From NCBI GenBank assembly GCA_963924555.1, contig OZ004589.1, positions 5,828,001-5,892,000 on the forward strand: 64,000 bases of DNA. Reading direction: 5' to 3'. This document shows positions 21,981-33,273 of this stretch, one piece after another. Both the position numbers and the translations under genes were made by a program. This stretch comes from Crambe crambe (taxonomy: Eukaryota; Porifera; Demospongiae; Poecilosclerida; Crambeidae). Every line of letters begins with the position of its first letter. Position 1 is the stretch's first letter. A model generated the notes under the pieces. That model saw only the letters and a program-made list of their open reading frames with translations. It searched no databases and had not been told where the DNA came from.

Positions 21981-22285
21981 AGTAAGTGAAAAAGCATTTC
22001 GTGAAATGAAAAAAAGATGTAGGGATGACCACTGCTCAAAAAAGTAAGGAAACAAGAAGGATGGAAATGGGATCAATCTTTGTTCTGTATATCCAGCCAA
22101 CAATCCCTACATATACGTCAGGTAACTTCAGATTATAGTGTAGTAATGTGTGTATATGTAGGGATTGTTGGCTGGATATACAGAACAAAGATTGATCCCA
22201 TTTCCATCCTTCTTGTTTCCTTACTTTTTTGAGCAGTGGTCATCCCTACATCTTTTTTTCATTTCACGAAATGCTTTTTCACTTA
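21981..22285. mobile_element. Long palindrome (foldback element), copy 2
   Basis: Same structure as the copy at 21154-21458, differing at a handful of positions (for example AAGTGAAAA for AAGGGAAAA at the arm end, mirrored in both arms). Confidence 0.9.
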
Positions 22286-22767
22286 TACATAATTATAATT
22301 GAACAAGTTGACATATATTGATTGGCAGAGTGTCCTTTATCGGAGGTGCCACCGTGTATGTAGTCACAAATTCATACTTTATCAAAGGTACACTTCTCAC
22401 TCAAGCTTGCCAGAGGAATGGAAACCTATTTACTGTTTTCACACCCAGGCCCACAAAGTCTGTTGAGCTTTAGGATGTGAAATTTCACAGTGTGTGCATC
22501 TCTCTCAATTTGAAAATTACTGAACCATCTCATAGCAATGGTAAACATTAGAATGCATAATAGCATAATAGAGTGTTTTTGTGTGCATAATAATATCATT
22601 AGACAATTCAAATGTTCAACTGTGGAGATTTTTATCCCAGTGCCTGCCGATGTAGATAGTCCACAGTTCAAGGTATGTCATAATAGGCACAGCAATAAGA
22701 TTTCTTGTGTCAAAGCATAATTGCATGTTGTTTCTGGTGGTGGTTCTTACGTATGTGTAATGCTCTA

Positions 22768-22932
22768 CAATTGAACCTCTGAATAATGGACACACTTGGG
22801 ACCCATCCTTTTGTCCTTCATAGAGAGGAATGTTATCGATAACTCTTTTGGAGGTTATTTTGTATAGAGTGTATATTCTTGCATTGAGAGGTTTGTCCTC
22901 TTTCAGAGTGTCCTTTATCAGATGTTCCACTG
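22768..22932. mobile_element. pogo/Tigger-like MITE (duplicated copy)
   Basis: Same as 10369-10535 and brought here by the segmental duplication. An end fragment of the family is also at 22322-22352. Confidence 0.75.
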
Positions 22933-23743
22933 TAGCTATCAGTCACAAGTCATGTAACATGTACATAATCACTCCTAGGTGCCAGGAAAATACTAGTAAC
23001 AAATAAAATTGTTCAGAGGAGAGTGAAGAAGACCTCCAATCAAGGTGAAATATGTTTCACTATGTATTTCCAGTATTCAGGTGGGATCATACATAATAAT
23101 GCACTATGGAAAAAATTTTTTTTGCTAATCTTATATTCCTTGCATGTGTACGTAGGTGAGAAGAGTGGCTACCAAGCTTTGCCTTGGGTTAGGTACATTA
23201 CCCAAAATGGAGGTAAGTTTACTGTTTTCAGGATAATAAGCTAGCACAATCATGGCATTTTCCCCTCTCTACATATTTCTGTATATTATCAGCTTGCATA
23301 ACATGATTGAACACTGTTACTGTAACATTATTATCATTTAGATAAGAATTTTACCTATTAGCAACCCTTTACCATAGCTAATAATTGTACCACTTTGACG
23401 AAGACCTGGGCCCAAATGTCTGCTATTCAGATCAGGTGTTACTGTAAATAATATCGCACAGTCATATGAAATTGATTCTACATGCACCTGCATGAATATT
23501 ATGCAACTTGTTTTCTTGTCACATGTATTATCAGATGTACAACTACAGTGTGTTTGCTTAGCATAATAATTTTTCTTTTATAATCAATATTCATGGAATA
23601 ATAATAATAATTGAACAGCAATGATATGATCTGGTTAAAAATGTTTCTCCTCAGGCAGAAGCAGCAGCTTTGACATTGCACGATTTGCATCCACCATGGA
23701 CAGTAGGACTCCAAGTGATATGGTAGCCAACTGGCTGAACCAG

Positions 23744-24484
23744 TCATGTTGGTCCAAACAGTCCTCCAAAGATGAATGGTTCGTATGTCTTAAGGTGCCA
23801 AAGGTAGCATTTAGGTGAAGATGGACTGGAGGAGGAATCTGAAGTCGAAGGCTTCTCTTCTTCAACATTTGCTTTCTTTGATTTCACTTCCTCCCCATCT
23901 TCATTTGCTGCCATGGAGTCAGTTTCACTCTCTCCCTGATCAGGTGGTGTCTGATCACCTTCTGTCTGACTCTCTCCCTCTCCTTTATCCTTTGAAGGAG
24001 TGGATTGCTTGTTGTCCTCTGCAGTGGGTGATGTAGATGGTTTCTTATCCTCAGGAGTGGACATGTAGAGAGATTCCATGAGATTAACCAATTCGTGCGT
24101 CTCTCGTAAATGTCTGTCGAAGCTTGACCATCTACATCCAAATGGCCTCCAAGATGGTTCCAGAATATGATCCCACAAGGAGACCCTCTGTCGTTGCGGC
24201 TTTGTCTGTCTAGTCTCCTTCCTTTCACGATGGGAGGCAATTCGAAGTTTCCAAACGTAGTCACTGGGGAGCTCAGATAGAGCTTCTTGGAACTCTTCAT
24301 CAGTGGAGAGAGTGATGAGGTCTCCATCAGAGTCATGATACTGCAAGACGAGGTTGGTGGTCTCCTTTGCTGCTTTGGGGAAGAGAACAGCTATTTTCTC
24401 TTTGAGCTGGTCAAAAGTGAACTCTCTAGGAGTCACCTGGAACCTACGGGCTTCGAAACCATCATTAACTTTGAAGTACACCAT
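23744..24484 (-). CDS. PB1-domain protein, copy 2
   Basis: Met at 24484 opens a 246-residue frame nearly the same as copy 1 over the PB1 domain, the SLWDHILEPSWRPFG block and the acidic linker. Differences are mostly conservative (for example EEEFQEVL to DEEFQEAL). It ends earlier: copy 1 has a 12-bp repeat (KTYEKTYE versus KTYE), and copy 2 reaches a stop right after GGLFGPT where copy 1 reads on. Both copies keep an intact PB1 domain, so both may be functional. Confidence 0.75.
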   Translation of the reverse strand: MVYFKVNDGFEARRFQVTPREFTFDQLKEKIAVLFPKAAKETTNLVLQYHDSDGDLITLSTDEEFQEALSELPSDYVWKLRIASHRERKETRQTKPQRQRVSLWDHILEPSWRPFGCRWSSFDRHLRETHELVNLMESLYMSTPEDKKPSTSPTAEDNKQSTPSKDKGEGESQTEGDQTPPDQGESETDSMAANEDGEEVKSKKANVEEEKPSTSDSSSSPSSPKCYLWHLKTYEPFIFGGLFGPT

Positions 24485-24599
24485 TGTGAAGGTCTTGGGT
24501 TAACTTATTAACTTGTAAGTAAAGAATTATTCTGAGGATCTCAATGTTGATTTGAATGAGCGAAAGGCTATCTTTCAATACTTGAAGTATGAATGATCC

Positions 24600-24690
24600 A
24601 TTGCTAGTTGTATACACCTTATGTGATTCCAGAAGTTACTAGAATGTTTGACTAGAAGCAGGACATTGTTCCAGTAACTTCTAGAATAAT
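24600..24690 (-). promoter_or_regulatory. Heat-shock-element-like promoter of PB1 copy 2
   Basis: TTCCAGAAGTTACTAGAATG and TTGTTCCAGTAACTTCTAG are kept from copy 1 at a similar distance from the start codon, while surrounding spacer has diverged more. This supports function but does not prove it. Confidence 0.5.
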
Positions 24691-24999
24691 CGGAGTTCGC
24701 TCGCGCGTGTGCGTATATAATAGCATTATGTCATAGTTATTATTAATTCATTGTTATGTTATGCATTAGAATTTGGTAATCCATTACTTGTATCAAAAAC
24801 TGGATTATTTAAAGAAATCACTAGATTATCCTCTGGGGGGCGGACTCTAGCATTGTGTAGGGGGTTCTCAATAACAGCCCTCACTAGTCCCCCCACTCCT
24901 CCTTCTCTGCTGCAGAGAAACAAGAGTTCCAGATTGACAAAGGGAATGGTATGGCGTTCTCTCAGCCACTGATCCAAACAATAGAGCATATTTCTGCAA

Positions 25000-25240
25000 A
25001 TTAATGATGGAGAAGGCTAGAAAAAAAAGTGACTTTGTATGGCAATCCGTTCAAGACAATATTATCAAAGAAATATATGGGCATATGATCCTATATTTGT
25101 ATGCATGTAGCTACATTTTATATATGCTCAAAATTTCAACATATATATGTTCCTCGAAAGACAAGAAATATATATGGGCAAAATTTCAACATATAAAAAT
25201 ATTATTGACAAGAAATATATATGGGCAAAATTTCAACATA
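25000..25240. repeat. ATATATGGGCAAAATTTCAACATA-type repeats
   Basis: Several copies of an ATATATGGGCAAAATTTCAA word plus TGGCAATCCGTTCAAGACAA. The same words recur at 30990-31140 and 33000-33260, where they truncate the integrase-fold gene and abut the unknown four-exon gene. Confidence 0.8.
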
Positions 25241-25952
25241 TCAGAGAGTGCGGTAGCACTCTCTAAGTAGGGATGGCAGGTCAAAGTCCATAGGACAGTA
25301 TAAACTAAAAACTCTTCTTTCTCTTCTACCCTTACTCTACAGGTTCTCAGAAGGCTACAGTGAATTATTATATCTACAAAGAAGAGAGGAGAATGTTCAA
25401 AAGCCAAAAATTCATTCGCCAACATAAGAAAAAAACGAGTTCTAAAATTGACTTTTCGTTCTTTTTCTTTATCAGAGAGTGCGGTAGCACTCTCTAAGTA
25501 GGGATGGCAGGTCAAAGTCCATAGGACAGTATAAACTAAAAACTCTTCTTTCTCTTCTACCCTTACTCTACAGGTTCTCAGAAGGCTACAGTGAATTATT
25601 ATATCTACAAAGAAGAGAGGAGAATGTTCAAAAGCCAAAAATTCATTCGCCAACATAAGAAAAAAACGAGTTCTAAAATTGACTTTTCGTTCTTTTTCTT
25701 TATAATAATAATATCAGAGAGTGCGCTAGCACTCTCTAAGTAGGGATGGCGGGTCAAAGGTCATAAGACTGTATGAACTAAAAACTCTTCTTTCTCTTCT
25801 ACCCTTGCTCTACAGGTTCTCAGAAGGCTACAGTGAATTATTACATCTACAAAGAAGAGAGGAGAATGTTCCAAAACCAAAAATTCATTCGCTAACATAA
25901 GAAAAAAACGATGTCTAAAATTGACTTTTGTTCTTTTTCTTTATAATAATAA
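25241..25952. repeat. Hairpin-headed unit, three tandem copies (about 235 bp)
   Basis: Units start at 25241, 25472 and 25714 with TCAGAGAGTGCGGTAGCACT (GCGCTAGC in the third), then CTAAGTAGGGATGGC. The first two are nearly identical. The head is shared with the 256-bp units; the bodies differ. Confidence 0.9.
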
Positions 25953-26014
25953 TTGCAGCGAGCGAGCGAAGCGAGTGAGCTGACTCTCAGGTCATGACTC
26001 ATTGAAATTTTAAG

Positions 26015-26140
26015 TAATAGTTATTAACCAAGCGCTAGGTTTGTAGTCGAATTATAAGCACGAGGCCCGAGGGCGAAGCCCGAGGGGCGAGTGCTTATAA
26101 TTCACTACAAACCGCACGCGCGCGGTTAATAACTATTTTA
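26015..26140. mobile_element. Short foldback element
   Basis: TAATAGTTATTAACC and TTTGTAGTCGAATTATAAGC on the left are repeated inverted on the right around a GC-rich centre (CCCGAGGGCGAAGCCCGAGG). A GAGCTGACTCTCAGGTCATG word just upstream recurs at 51059. Confidence 0.8.
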
Positions 26141-26149
26141 TAGCCCGCG

Positions 26150-27310
26150 CGAGTGTACTACGCATGCTCAGTGCTTCTGTCTCTATAGCGATGTAGCTAC
26201 TTTTTGGCTGCTTACAAGAATATGGCCATCCCACTTCAACGTCGTGATTCGTATGGTACCGAACTATCTTTCACTCTATAACCCACCCACTCACTGTGTT
26301 GCCCACGTAGGGTAGGGGCACAGCGTCATAATTATGGTTGGACGCTGAATGGCAAGTAGGGCAGCTAGTGCAGAATACCAGCCACGCTGTTACACAGCTC
26401 GCAAGTTCTGCCTTTTATGCTGGCTACTCTCTGAAAAGCTTGTTGGGTTTGAAATGGGGAATGTGGTCAATGAATATCATTATAGCGCACCGTGTTCAAT
26501 GAATAATATTAAAATTCTTTTCTGAGAGTAGTTAGTATAAGGACAGAACTCTATACTGTCACATGCTCACCTTTCAGTCTAGTCACAACTCCTTAAAAGT
26601 ACAATATCAACTTTGCAGAATCTATATCTAACTTTTCCCTGTAAACACCACCCCAGGCTACAATTACATGCACTGTATCACATTTATAAATCCATGTAAA
26701 TCGGTCCGTTACCATGGCAACGGGCTATAAATATATATATATATCTAGGTCTACACTCCAAAATGCCCCAGGCGTACGTACGTACGTACGTGTCGTGCAA
26801 TAGTAGCGCCCCTGCGCGTGCACTTATGCGCATGCTCCAGTTGCAATTGCTTGATTGATTTCTACATCGCTTTGTATATAGCATGGTGGATAGTAGGGCT
26901 AGGCTTATCTAAGTGGATTGTAGGCACTAGACATATCTAAGTACTTTGTGGTAAGTACTTAGCTTTCTATGCATGCAGCTGCCTGCCACTTAGCTACATA
27001 ACACAACAGCAAAGCACAAATGAACTATCAGCTCAACATTTCTACAGCCTTTTGGGCAGCAGGCACAAGAGGCTTATCTAAGCGGCTTGTAGGCACTAGG
27101 CTTATCTAAGTGCTTTGAGGTAAGTATGTATGCAGCTGCCTGCCACCACTTACATGACTCTTAGCAATATCAAGCACTGAAGCCTATCAGCTACTTTAAT
27201 TGCTCACTGTCAAATGCTGCACATTGCTACAGATACTCAACAGCAAATGAAAATCGTTGAAGAATACTTGCTTGCTCGCTCGCTGTCAACTGAATGTTGA
27301 ACATTGCCCT
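26150..27310. other. Spacer with dispersed repeats
   Basis: No supported exon. Contains repeats of GGCTTATCTAAGTG (26905, 27062, 27100), a CGTACGTACGTACGTACGTG run at 26773, and the CCAAAATGCCCCAGGC word. Confidence 0.5.
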
Positions 27311-27752
27311 AGTAATAATAAGGATAATAAATATAAGATCGACGTACCGGCTTACTGGCTATAGTCATCAAAATTCTGCTTTGGCCATCTGTTAGAGCGG
27401 CACCTAGAGGCTGATCTTTTGCTATTAGTTTTGACTAAGGCTCTACTTCACTATTCGAGCACTCGGAACACTAGCCAATCTTTCGACGCCATTTTGAAGC
27501 GCACGTCGGTAGGGGGCGGGGCTTATGGGCGGAGCCACGTAAGCTTCTCAGTTTAATGGTTTAGGTAGCTAATTTTATTCTTATCTGATGATGTTCCAGT
27601 CACTCCTACAGTACAGATGCTCATCTTATAGTAGTATTATAGCCAGTACTTGGCTGTAGTGCCTCAGTTGAAGTGACGGTCACTACTGCCATTCAATTCT
27701 TTACATACACAAACTTACATTCAACTTCAAGCAATAAGAAAAAAGGATGGAA

Positions 27753-28013
27753 ACAAGTGAGCGCAAAAAATTTCTTCTAAATAAAAAGGTTAAGTAGGTA
27801 TAGCTTAAAATCTAGCTGGGCTATAATAATGTACTGCAGCCTCATATGAAAACAATCCCTACTTTTACAACTGCCATAGCTAGCTATAAGTAGTGGATGT
27901 AAATGTAGGGATTATTTTCATATGAGGCTGCAGTACATTATTATAGCCCAGCTAGATTTTAAGCTATACCTACTTAACCTTTTTATTTAGAAGAAATTTT
28001 TTGCGCTCACTTG
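27753..28013. mobile_element. Palindrome ended by ACAAGTGAGCGCAAAAAA
   Basis: Arms of about 115 bp inverted around a ~25-nt centre. The arm reads AAATAAAAAGGTTAAGTAGG after the end motif, and a TAATAATAA run abuts it. Confidence 0.9.
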
Positions 28014-29050
28014 TAATAATAAGGATAATAATAATAATAATAAGATCGACGTACCGACTTACTGGCTATAGTCATCAAAATTCTGCTTTGGCCATCTGTT
28101 AGAGCGGCACCTAGAGGCTGATCTTTTGCTATTAGTTTTGACTAAGGCTCTACTTCACTATTCGATAGCACTCGGAACACAGCTGCTAATCTTTCTACGC
28201 CATTTTGAAGGGGGCGGGGATTATGGGCGGGGCCACGTAAGCTTAAGTTTAGCTATAGCCAAGGTCTTCATTCATTATCTGATGATGTTCCAGTCACTCC
28301 TTGCTGAATTACAGTACAGCTGCTCATCCTATAGTAGCATTATAGCCAGTACTTGGCTGTAGTGTAGTCAGCTCACTTCACCATGCCGTGTACATGTCAT
28401 TTACATTGCTGTTGCTGTAAAGTTTTATATCAACAAAACTTAAATAGCTAAACAAATTCTTCAACCAGAGACACTGTATGTACCTACAAAAGAGGTTTAT
28501 GTAGAGCTGGCTTTGTATAGTACTGTACTGTAGCCTCCCTCATTCAACTTCAAGCACTAAGAAAAAGGATAGAAACAAGTGAGCGTAAAAAATAAAAAGG
28601 TTAAGTAGGGATAGCCTAAAATCTAGCTGGGCTATCTATAATGTGCTGCAGCCTCGTATGAAAAAAATCTTTGCGATATTACCTCATAAAAGGGGTGGGG
28701 CAATTAATAGCAGTTCTCCTCATATAACACCTGCACAGGATGTGGCCATTTGATGGCATCCACTATTATGATCACTACACCAAATGCATAAACTCCCCAT
28801 ACTCCTCCCTCAAGCAAGACATACGTACCATCTCAATAATTATTTCAGTGATCACATATGTAACAATTAGCTAATGCTGTTCACTTTTTAAAATGTTCAC
28901 TCCTTTCAGTACTCCATTACACTGCAGATGATCATCCTTCAAACTCTCCTCCCTGAACAGAATGAAATACTGATCATTAATAAATTTAGTTCAATCAAGG
29001 AAGCCTTTAGTGTCTATCAATTTTCATAATCACAAAGAAAAAGAATGCAA

Positions 29051-29499
29051 ACAAGTGAATGCAAAAAATTTCTTCGAAATAAAAATGTGAAGTAGGGATG
29101 CTATTATAACTGCAGCTTCATTATGAAAACCAAGTACTGCAGCATAGAAGCAGTATGGCCCAAAAATCTAGCTGGAATATGTATTATGACTGCATGCAAG
29201 AGAGTGAACTTAGTGAAGTGACCCTTACCCATCATCAAGTACAAGATACTATTCCTACTTCACTCCCATGATCAAGGGCCAAGGGAGTGAAGTAGGAATA
29301 GTATCTCGTACTTGATGATGGGTAAGGGTCACTTCACTAAGTTCACTCTCTTGCATGCAGTCATAATACATATTCCAGCTAGATTTTTGGGCCATACTGC
29401 TTCTATGCTGCAGTACTTGGTTTTCATAATGAAGCTGCAGTTATAATAGCATCCCTACTTCACATTTTTATTTCGAAGAAATTTTTTGCATTCACTTGT
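29051..29499. mobile_element. Long palindrome, arms about 215 bp
   Basis: Ends ACAAGTGAATGCAAAAAA, then AAATAAAAATGTGAAGTAGG and GATGCTATT. The arms are near-perfect around a ~15-nt centre. It is a strong cruciform or hairpin-RNA candidate. Confidence 0.9.
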
Positions 29500-30543
29500 A
29501 ATAATAATAATAATGTATAAGATCGACGTACCGACTTACTGGCTATAGTCATCAAAATTCTGCTTTGGCCATCTGTTAGAGCGGCACCTAGAGGCTGATC
29601 TTTTGCTATTAGTTTTGACTAAGGCTCTACTTCACTATTCGATAGCACTCGGAACACAGCTGCTAATCTTTCTACGCCATTTTGAAGGGGGCGGGGCTTA
29701 TGGGCGGAGCCACGTAAGCTTAAGTTTAGCTATAGCCAAGGTCTTCATTCATTATCTGATGATGTTCCAGTCACTCCTTGCTGAATTACAGTACAGATGC
29801 TCATCCTATAGTAGCATTATAGCCAGTACTTGGCTGTAGTGTAGTCAGCTCACTTCACCATGCCGTGTACATGTCATTTACATTGCTGTTGCTGTAAAGT
29901 TTTATATCAACAAAACTTAAATAGCTAAACAAATTCTTCAACCAGAGACACTGTATGTACCTACAAAAGAGGTTTATGTAGAGCTGGCTTTGTATAGTAC
30001 TGTACTGTAGCCTCCCTCATTCAACTTCAAGCACTAAGAAAAAAGGATAGAAACAAGTGAGCGTAAAAAATTTCTTCAAATAAAAAGGTTAAGTAGGGAT
30101 AGCCTAAAATCTAGCTGGGCTATCTATAATGTGCTGCAGCCTCGTATGAAAAAAATCTTCGCGATATTACCTCATAAAAGGGGTGGGGCAATTAATAGCA
30201 GTTCTCCTCATATAACACCTGCACAGGATGTGGCCATTTGATGGCATCCACTATTATGATCACTACACCAAATGCATAAACTCCCCATACTCCTCCCTCA
30301 AGCAAGACATACGTACCATCTCAATAATTATTTCAGTGATCACATAATTATGTAACAATTAGCTAATGCTGTTCACTTTTTAAAATGTTCACTCCTTTCA
30401 GTACTCCATTACACTGCAGATGATCATCCTTCAAACTCTCCTCCCTGAACAGAATGAAATACTGATCATTAAATAAATTTAGTTCAATCAAGGAAGCCTT
30501 TAGTGTCTATCAATTTTCATAATCACAAAGAAAAAGAATGCAA

Positions 30544-30985
30544 ACAAGTGAATGCAAAAAATTTCTTCGAAATAAAAATGTGAAGTAGGGATGCTATTAT
30601 AACTGCAGCTTCATTATGAAAACCAAGTACTGCAGCATCGAAGCAGTATGGCCCAAAATCTAGCTGGAATATGTATTATAACTGCATGCAAGAGAGTGAA
30701 CTTAGTGAAATGACCCTTACCCATCATCAAGTACAAGATACTATTCCTACTTCACTCCCATGATCAAGGGCCAAGGGAGTGAAGTAGGAATAGTATCTCG
30801 TACTTGATGATGGGTAAGGGTCACTTCACTAAGTTCACTCTCTTGCATGCAGTTATAATACATATTCCAGCTAGATTTTGGGCCATACTGCTTCGATGCT
30901 GCAGTACTTGGTTTTCATAATGAAGCTGCAGTTATAATAGCATCCCTACTTCACATTTTTATTTCGAAGAAATTTTTTGCATTCA
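30544..30985. mobile_element. Long palindrome, duplicated copy
   Basis: Copy of 29051-29499 within the second 1.48-kb unit. Matching base changes in both arms (for example CATCGAAGCAG/CTGCTTCGATG) show that the arms evolve together or were exchanged. Confidence 0.9.
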
Positions 30986-31189
30986 TAAAAATATTATTGA
31001 CAAGAAATATATATGGGCAAAATTTCAACATACTCAACAGACAAGAAATATAATGGGCAAATTTTATATTATTACTCAAAAGAATATAATATTATGGGCA
31101 AATTTCAATATATATTCATTACTCAAAAATATTATATGTATGATAATTATTTGTCAACCAGGGAGGTCAAAGTTCAAACTTGTCCAGTA

Positions 31190-32672
31190 AGCCACATGCA
31201 AGTTCTCTAATCCATAATCACTCCGCACTCGAGAAGGGAACCCATACTGATGTCCACCACAAAGAAAACACTCTAGCACTGTTTCAGCTGAATTGTTATC
31301 TGAGCAGTTAATGTAGGTAATGAGCTGTGAGTAGCCATCAATTCCTAACAACACAACAGACAAAGATCAGTCTTATTGACCACTATAAACTAACAGCAGG
31401 CACTGTAAGAGTGTACTAAGTTGTACACCAATCCCTATTACTAACTTAAAGGTAATGTTTATTGACAGGTACAAGTTTACTATAATGTATATTATACTTT
31501 TGGATTTTTTAGCAACCTTAGCAGTGAAAATTTTCATATCTCTAGGCTCAGTCCTCTCCACTCAAGTATATAGCTATTCTTGAGCTGTAATCACATTCTT
31601 ATATCAATTTGAACTTTGAACTAACTAAATAAGTACCCTCTAATAAAGTGACCTTAAGGTAATTCTACAATCCAAATCTCCATAACCTGCCGTCTCACTA
31701 CCCACTACTCCCACTGTTCTATATTACATTATATACCTCCATGTATGACCAATTTCCACCTAATCAGTTTGTGCAGTCCATCGATATGCCTTCATTAAAA
31801 TATCGACCAATTATTCATAATACCTATTAATTAGATTTGCATACCATAAACTGTTGGGCGTAGGAACAGAATATCGTCTCCGGTATGTAGTTATTCTGCG
31901 TCAGATTATTTGGCTTAAAGGATCAACTCTGTGTAGAGAATCTGCTACCCTTCTACACTGGACAATAATTCCCCTCGCTTGAAGTCCACCTCGGATCATA
32001 GACAACCCTGAATTCACGGACTCCTGTGACAGAAAAAATGCATTAAAAATATTCCCCTTGGTTTTATAGAATCTTACCTGTACTAGTGAGCGTACAACAG
32101 TGTCTAGGTCATCGTCAGATATGTCGCTATAGTGACGCCCAGTCTGAAGTCCTAACTCAGTCCTCCTTCGGAATAAAGTTCTCTCTGATACTCCAAACAT
32201 TGCAGCCATAGAAGTATAGTTGAAACCCAAGTCTAGTAGTGTTGTGATCTGCTGTTCAGATATCACTACTGAGGGCCTTCCAGGTCTACCATCTCCTACT
32301 ACTGGGCAGGCAATAGTCAATGACATCCATGGATTACAATACAAATCCTCCAATTCCATTGTTCGATCAGAAAACAAAGTTGCAAAATGTTGCAGTATTG
32401 AAGAGAGGGCAATATAATCCTGCAGGTTTCTTGCAGCCTGCTGGGAAGAACTGTGTAACTCCTCTAAACGACCTGCAATGTAATCAATTACATTCTTATT
32501 GAGCTAGCTTTATGAGTGCCTCACCTGAAAGAACACGAAGCAGTTCTACAAACCCTTCGGCCCTGCGAGTCAATGACTCAGCCAAATTGATATCGGTAGT
32601 ATCGGTACTGCTTTCAAGCTGACGTACACAGGCTGGCACTGAGGCTATACACTGGCTTAACTCTGGATCCAT
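31190..32672 (-). pseudogene. HTH plus integrase-fold (rve-like) gene remnant with introns
   Basis: On the minus strand, coding blocks separated by GT-AG introns run from about 32672 (start MDPELSQCIASVP) through 32472-32078, 32023-31845, 31789-31737 and 31344-31190. The second block has a helix-turn-helix region (GRPGRPSVVI, FGVSERTLFRRRTELG). The later blocks have HIDGLHKLIRW, GIDGYSQLITY and PSRVRSDYG, the DDE-integrase pattern of a metazoan gene family of transposon origin. Its 3' half is missing where ATATATGGGCAAAATTT repeats begin, and it looks broken. I do not assign it to retroviruses or Polintons; a domesticated or DNA-transposon origin is more likely because of the introns. Confidence 0.65.
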
Positions 32673-32689
32673 TGCAATGTCTGAAGAAA

Positions 32690-33260
32690 GGTAAAAGGTC
32701 GACGCAGCACAGGCGTACGTGCCGGCGCCGCCGCGCCGGGGGAAGGTAACCTTTAACCTGATTAAACTTTGACCTCACTTGAAAAATATATATGTGACAG
32801 TCGAGGGTAGAAATCAAACTTTATTCACGTTTTAGTCAAAGTTTCCTTTTGTCATGACTGATGCTCTACAATACAATTTTCTGCCTTTCGAACTTTTTTT
32901 TTCAAAAGTAGAAAGCGTGAATAAAGTTTGATTTCTACCCTCGACTGTCACATATGTTGAAATTAGATCATGCAATGTCGAATGCAAATTGAACTTTTGA
33001 TCATATATAATCATGAAGTTACATGCACACAAATATAGGATCATATGCCCATGGATTTTTGTCTTTTGAGTGCTATGTTGAAATTTTGCCAATATTATTA
33101 TATATGTTGAAATTTTGCCCATATATATTTCTTGTCTTTTGAGGAACATATATATGTTGAAATTTTGAGCATATATAAAATGTAGTTACATGCACACAAA
33201 TATAGGATCATATACCCATATATTTCTTTGATAATATTGTCTTGAACGGATTGCCATAAC
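32690..33260. repeat. Inverted repeat and low-complexity spacer
   Basis: GTGACAGTCGAGGGTAGAAA near 32796 is repeated inverted near 32930-32955, a foldback of about 160 bp. Then follow ATATATGTTGAAATTTTG repeats shared with 25150 and 31020. Confidence 0.7.
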
Positions 33261-33273
33261 TTTGATTTAATAC

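Larger units (their letters stand above)
20626..22300. repeat. About 830-bp unit in two tandem copies, each ending in a palindrome
   Basis: Copy 1 is about 20626-21460, copy 2 about 21465-22290; a diverged third copy is at 54565-55397. Each starts in an ATT/CTT microsatellite followed by GACAACCATATCTCTCGAAC and ends with the foldback element listed below. The two adjacent copies are nearly identical, so this is a recent duplication. The open frames here are shadows of this repeat. Confidence 0.9.
22710..24986. repeat. Segmental duplication, copy 2
   Basis: Partner of 10310-12620, same orientation. It includes the MITE at 22768-22932, the PB1 gene and its promoter motifs, and the LYCLDQWLRERH-like segment at its right edge. 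Confidence 0.9.
27310..30985. repeat. Tandem array: one partial and two 1.48-kb units
   Basis: The unit begins in a TAA-rich run, then AAGATCGACGTACCGACTTA. The first partial unit is about 27310-28013, the full units about 28014-29499 and 29500-30985. The two full copies are almost identical, including their own palindromes. No coding frame shows selection or a domain. Confidence 0.9.

Noticed and set aside
25186-25656. 156-residue minus frame with an internal repeat (FLAFEHSPLFFVDI)
   Set aside because: It is the antisense of two tandem 235-bp repeat units; the repetition mirrors the DNA units.
31190-32672. Assignment of the integrase-fold gene to a retrovirus or Polinton
   Set aside because: No RT, capsid or polymerase nearby, and the gene has several spliceosomal introns, so a domesticated or DNA-transposon origin fits better.
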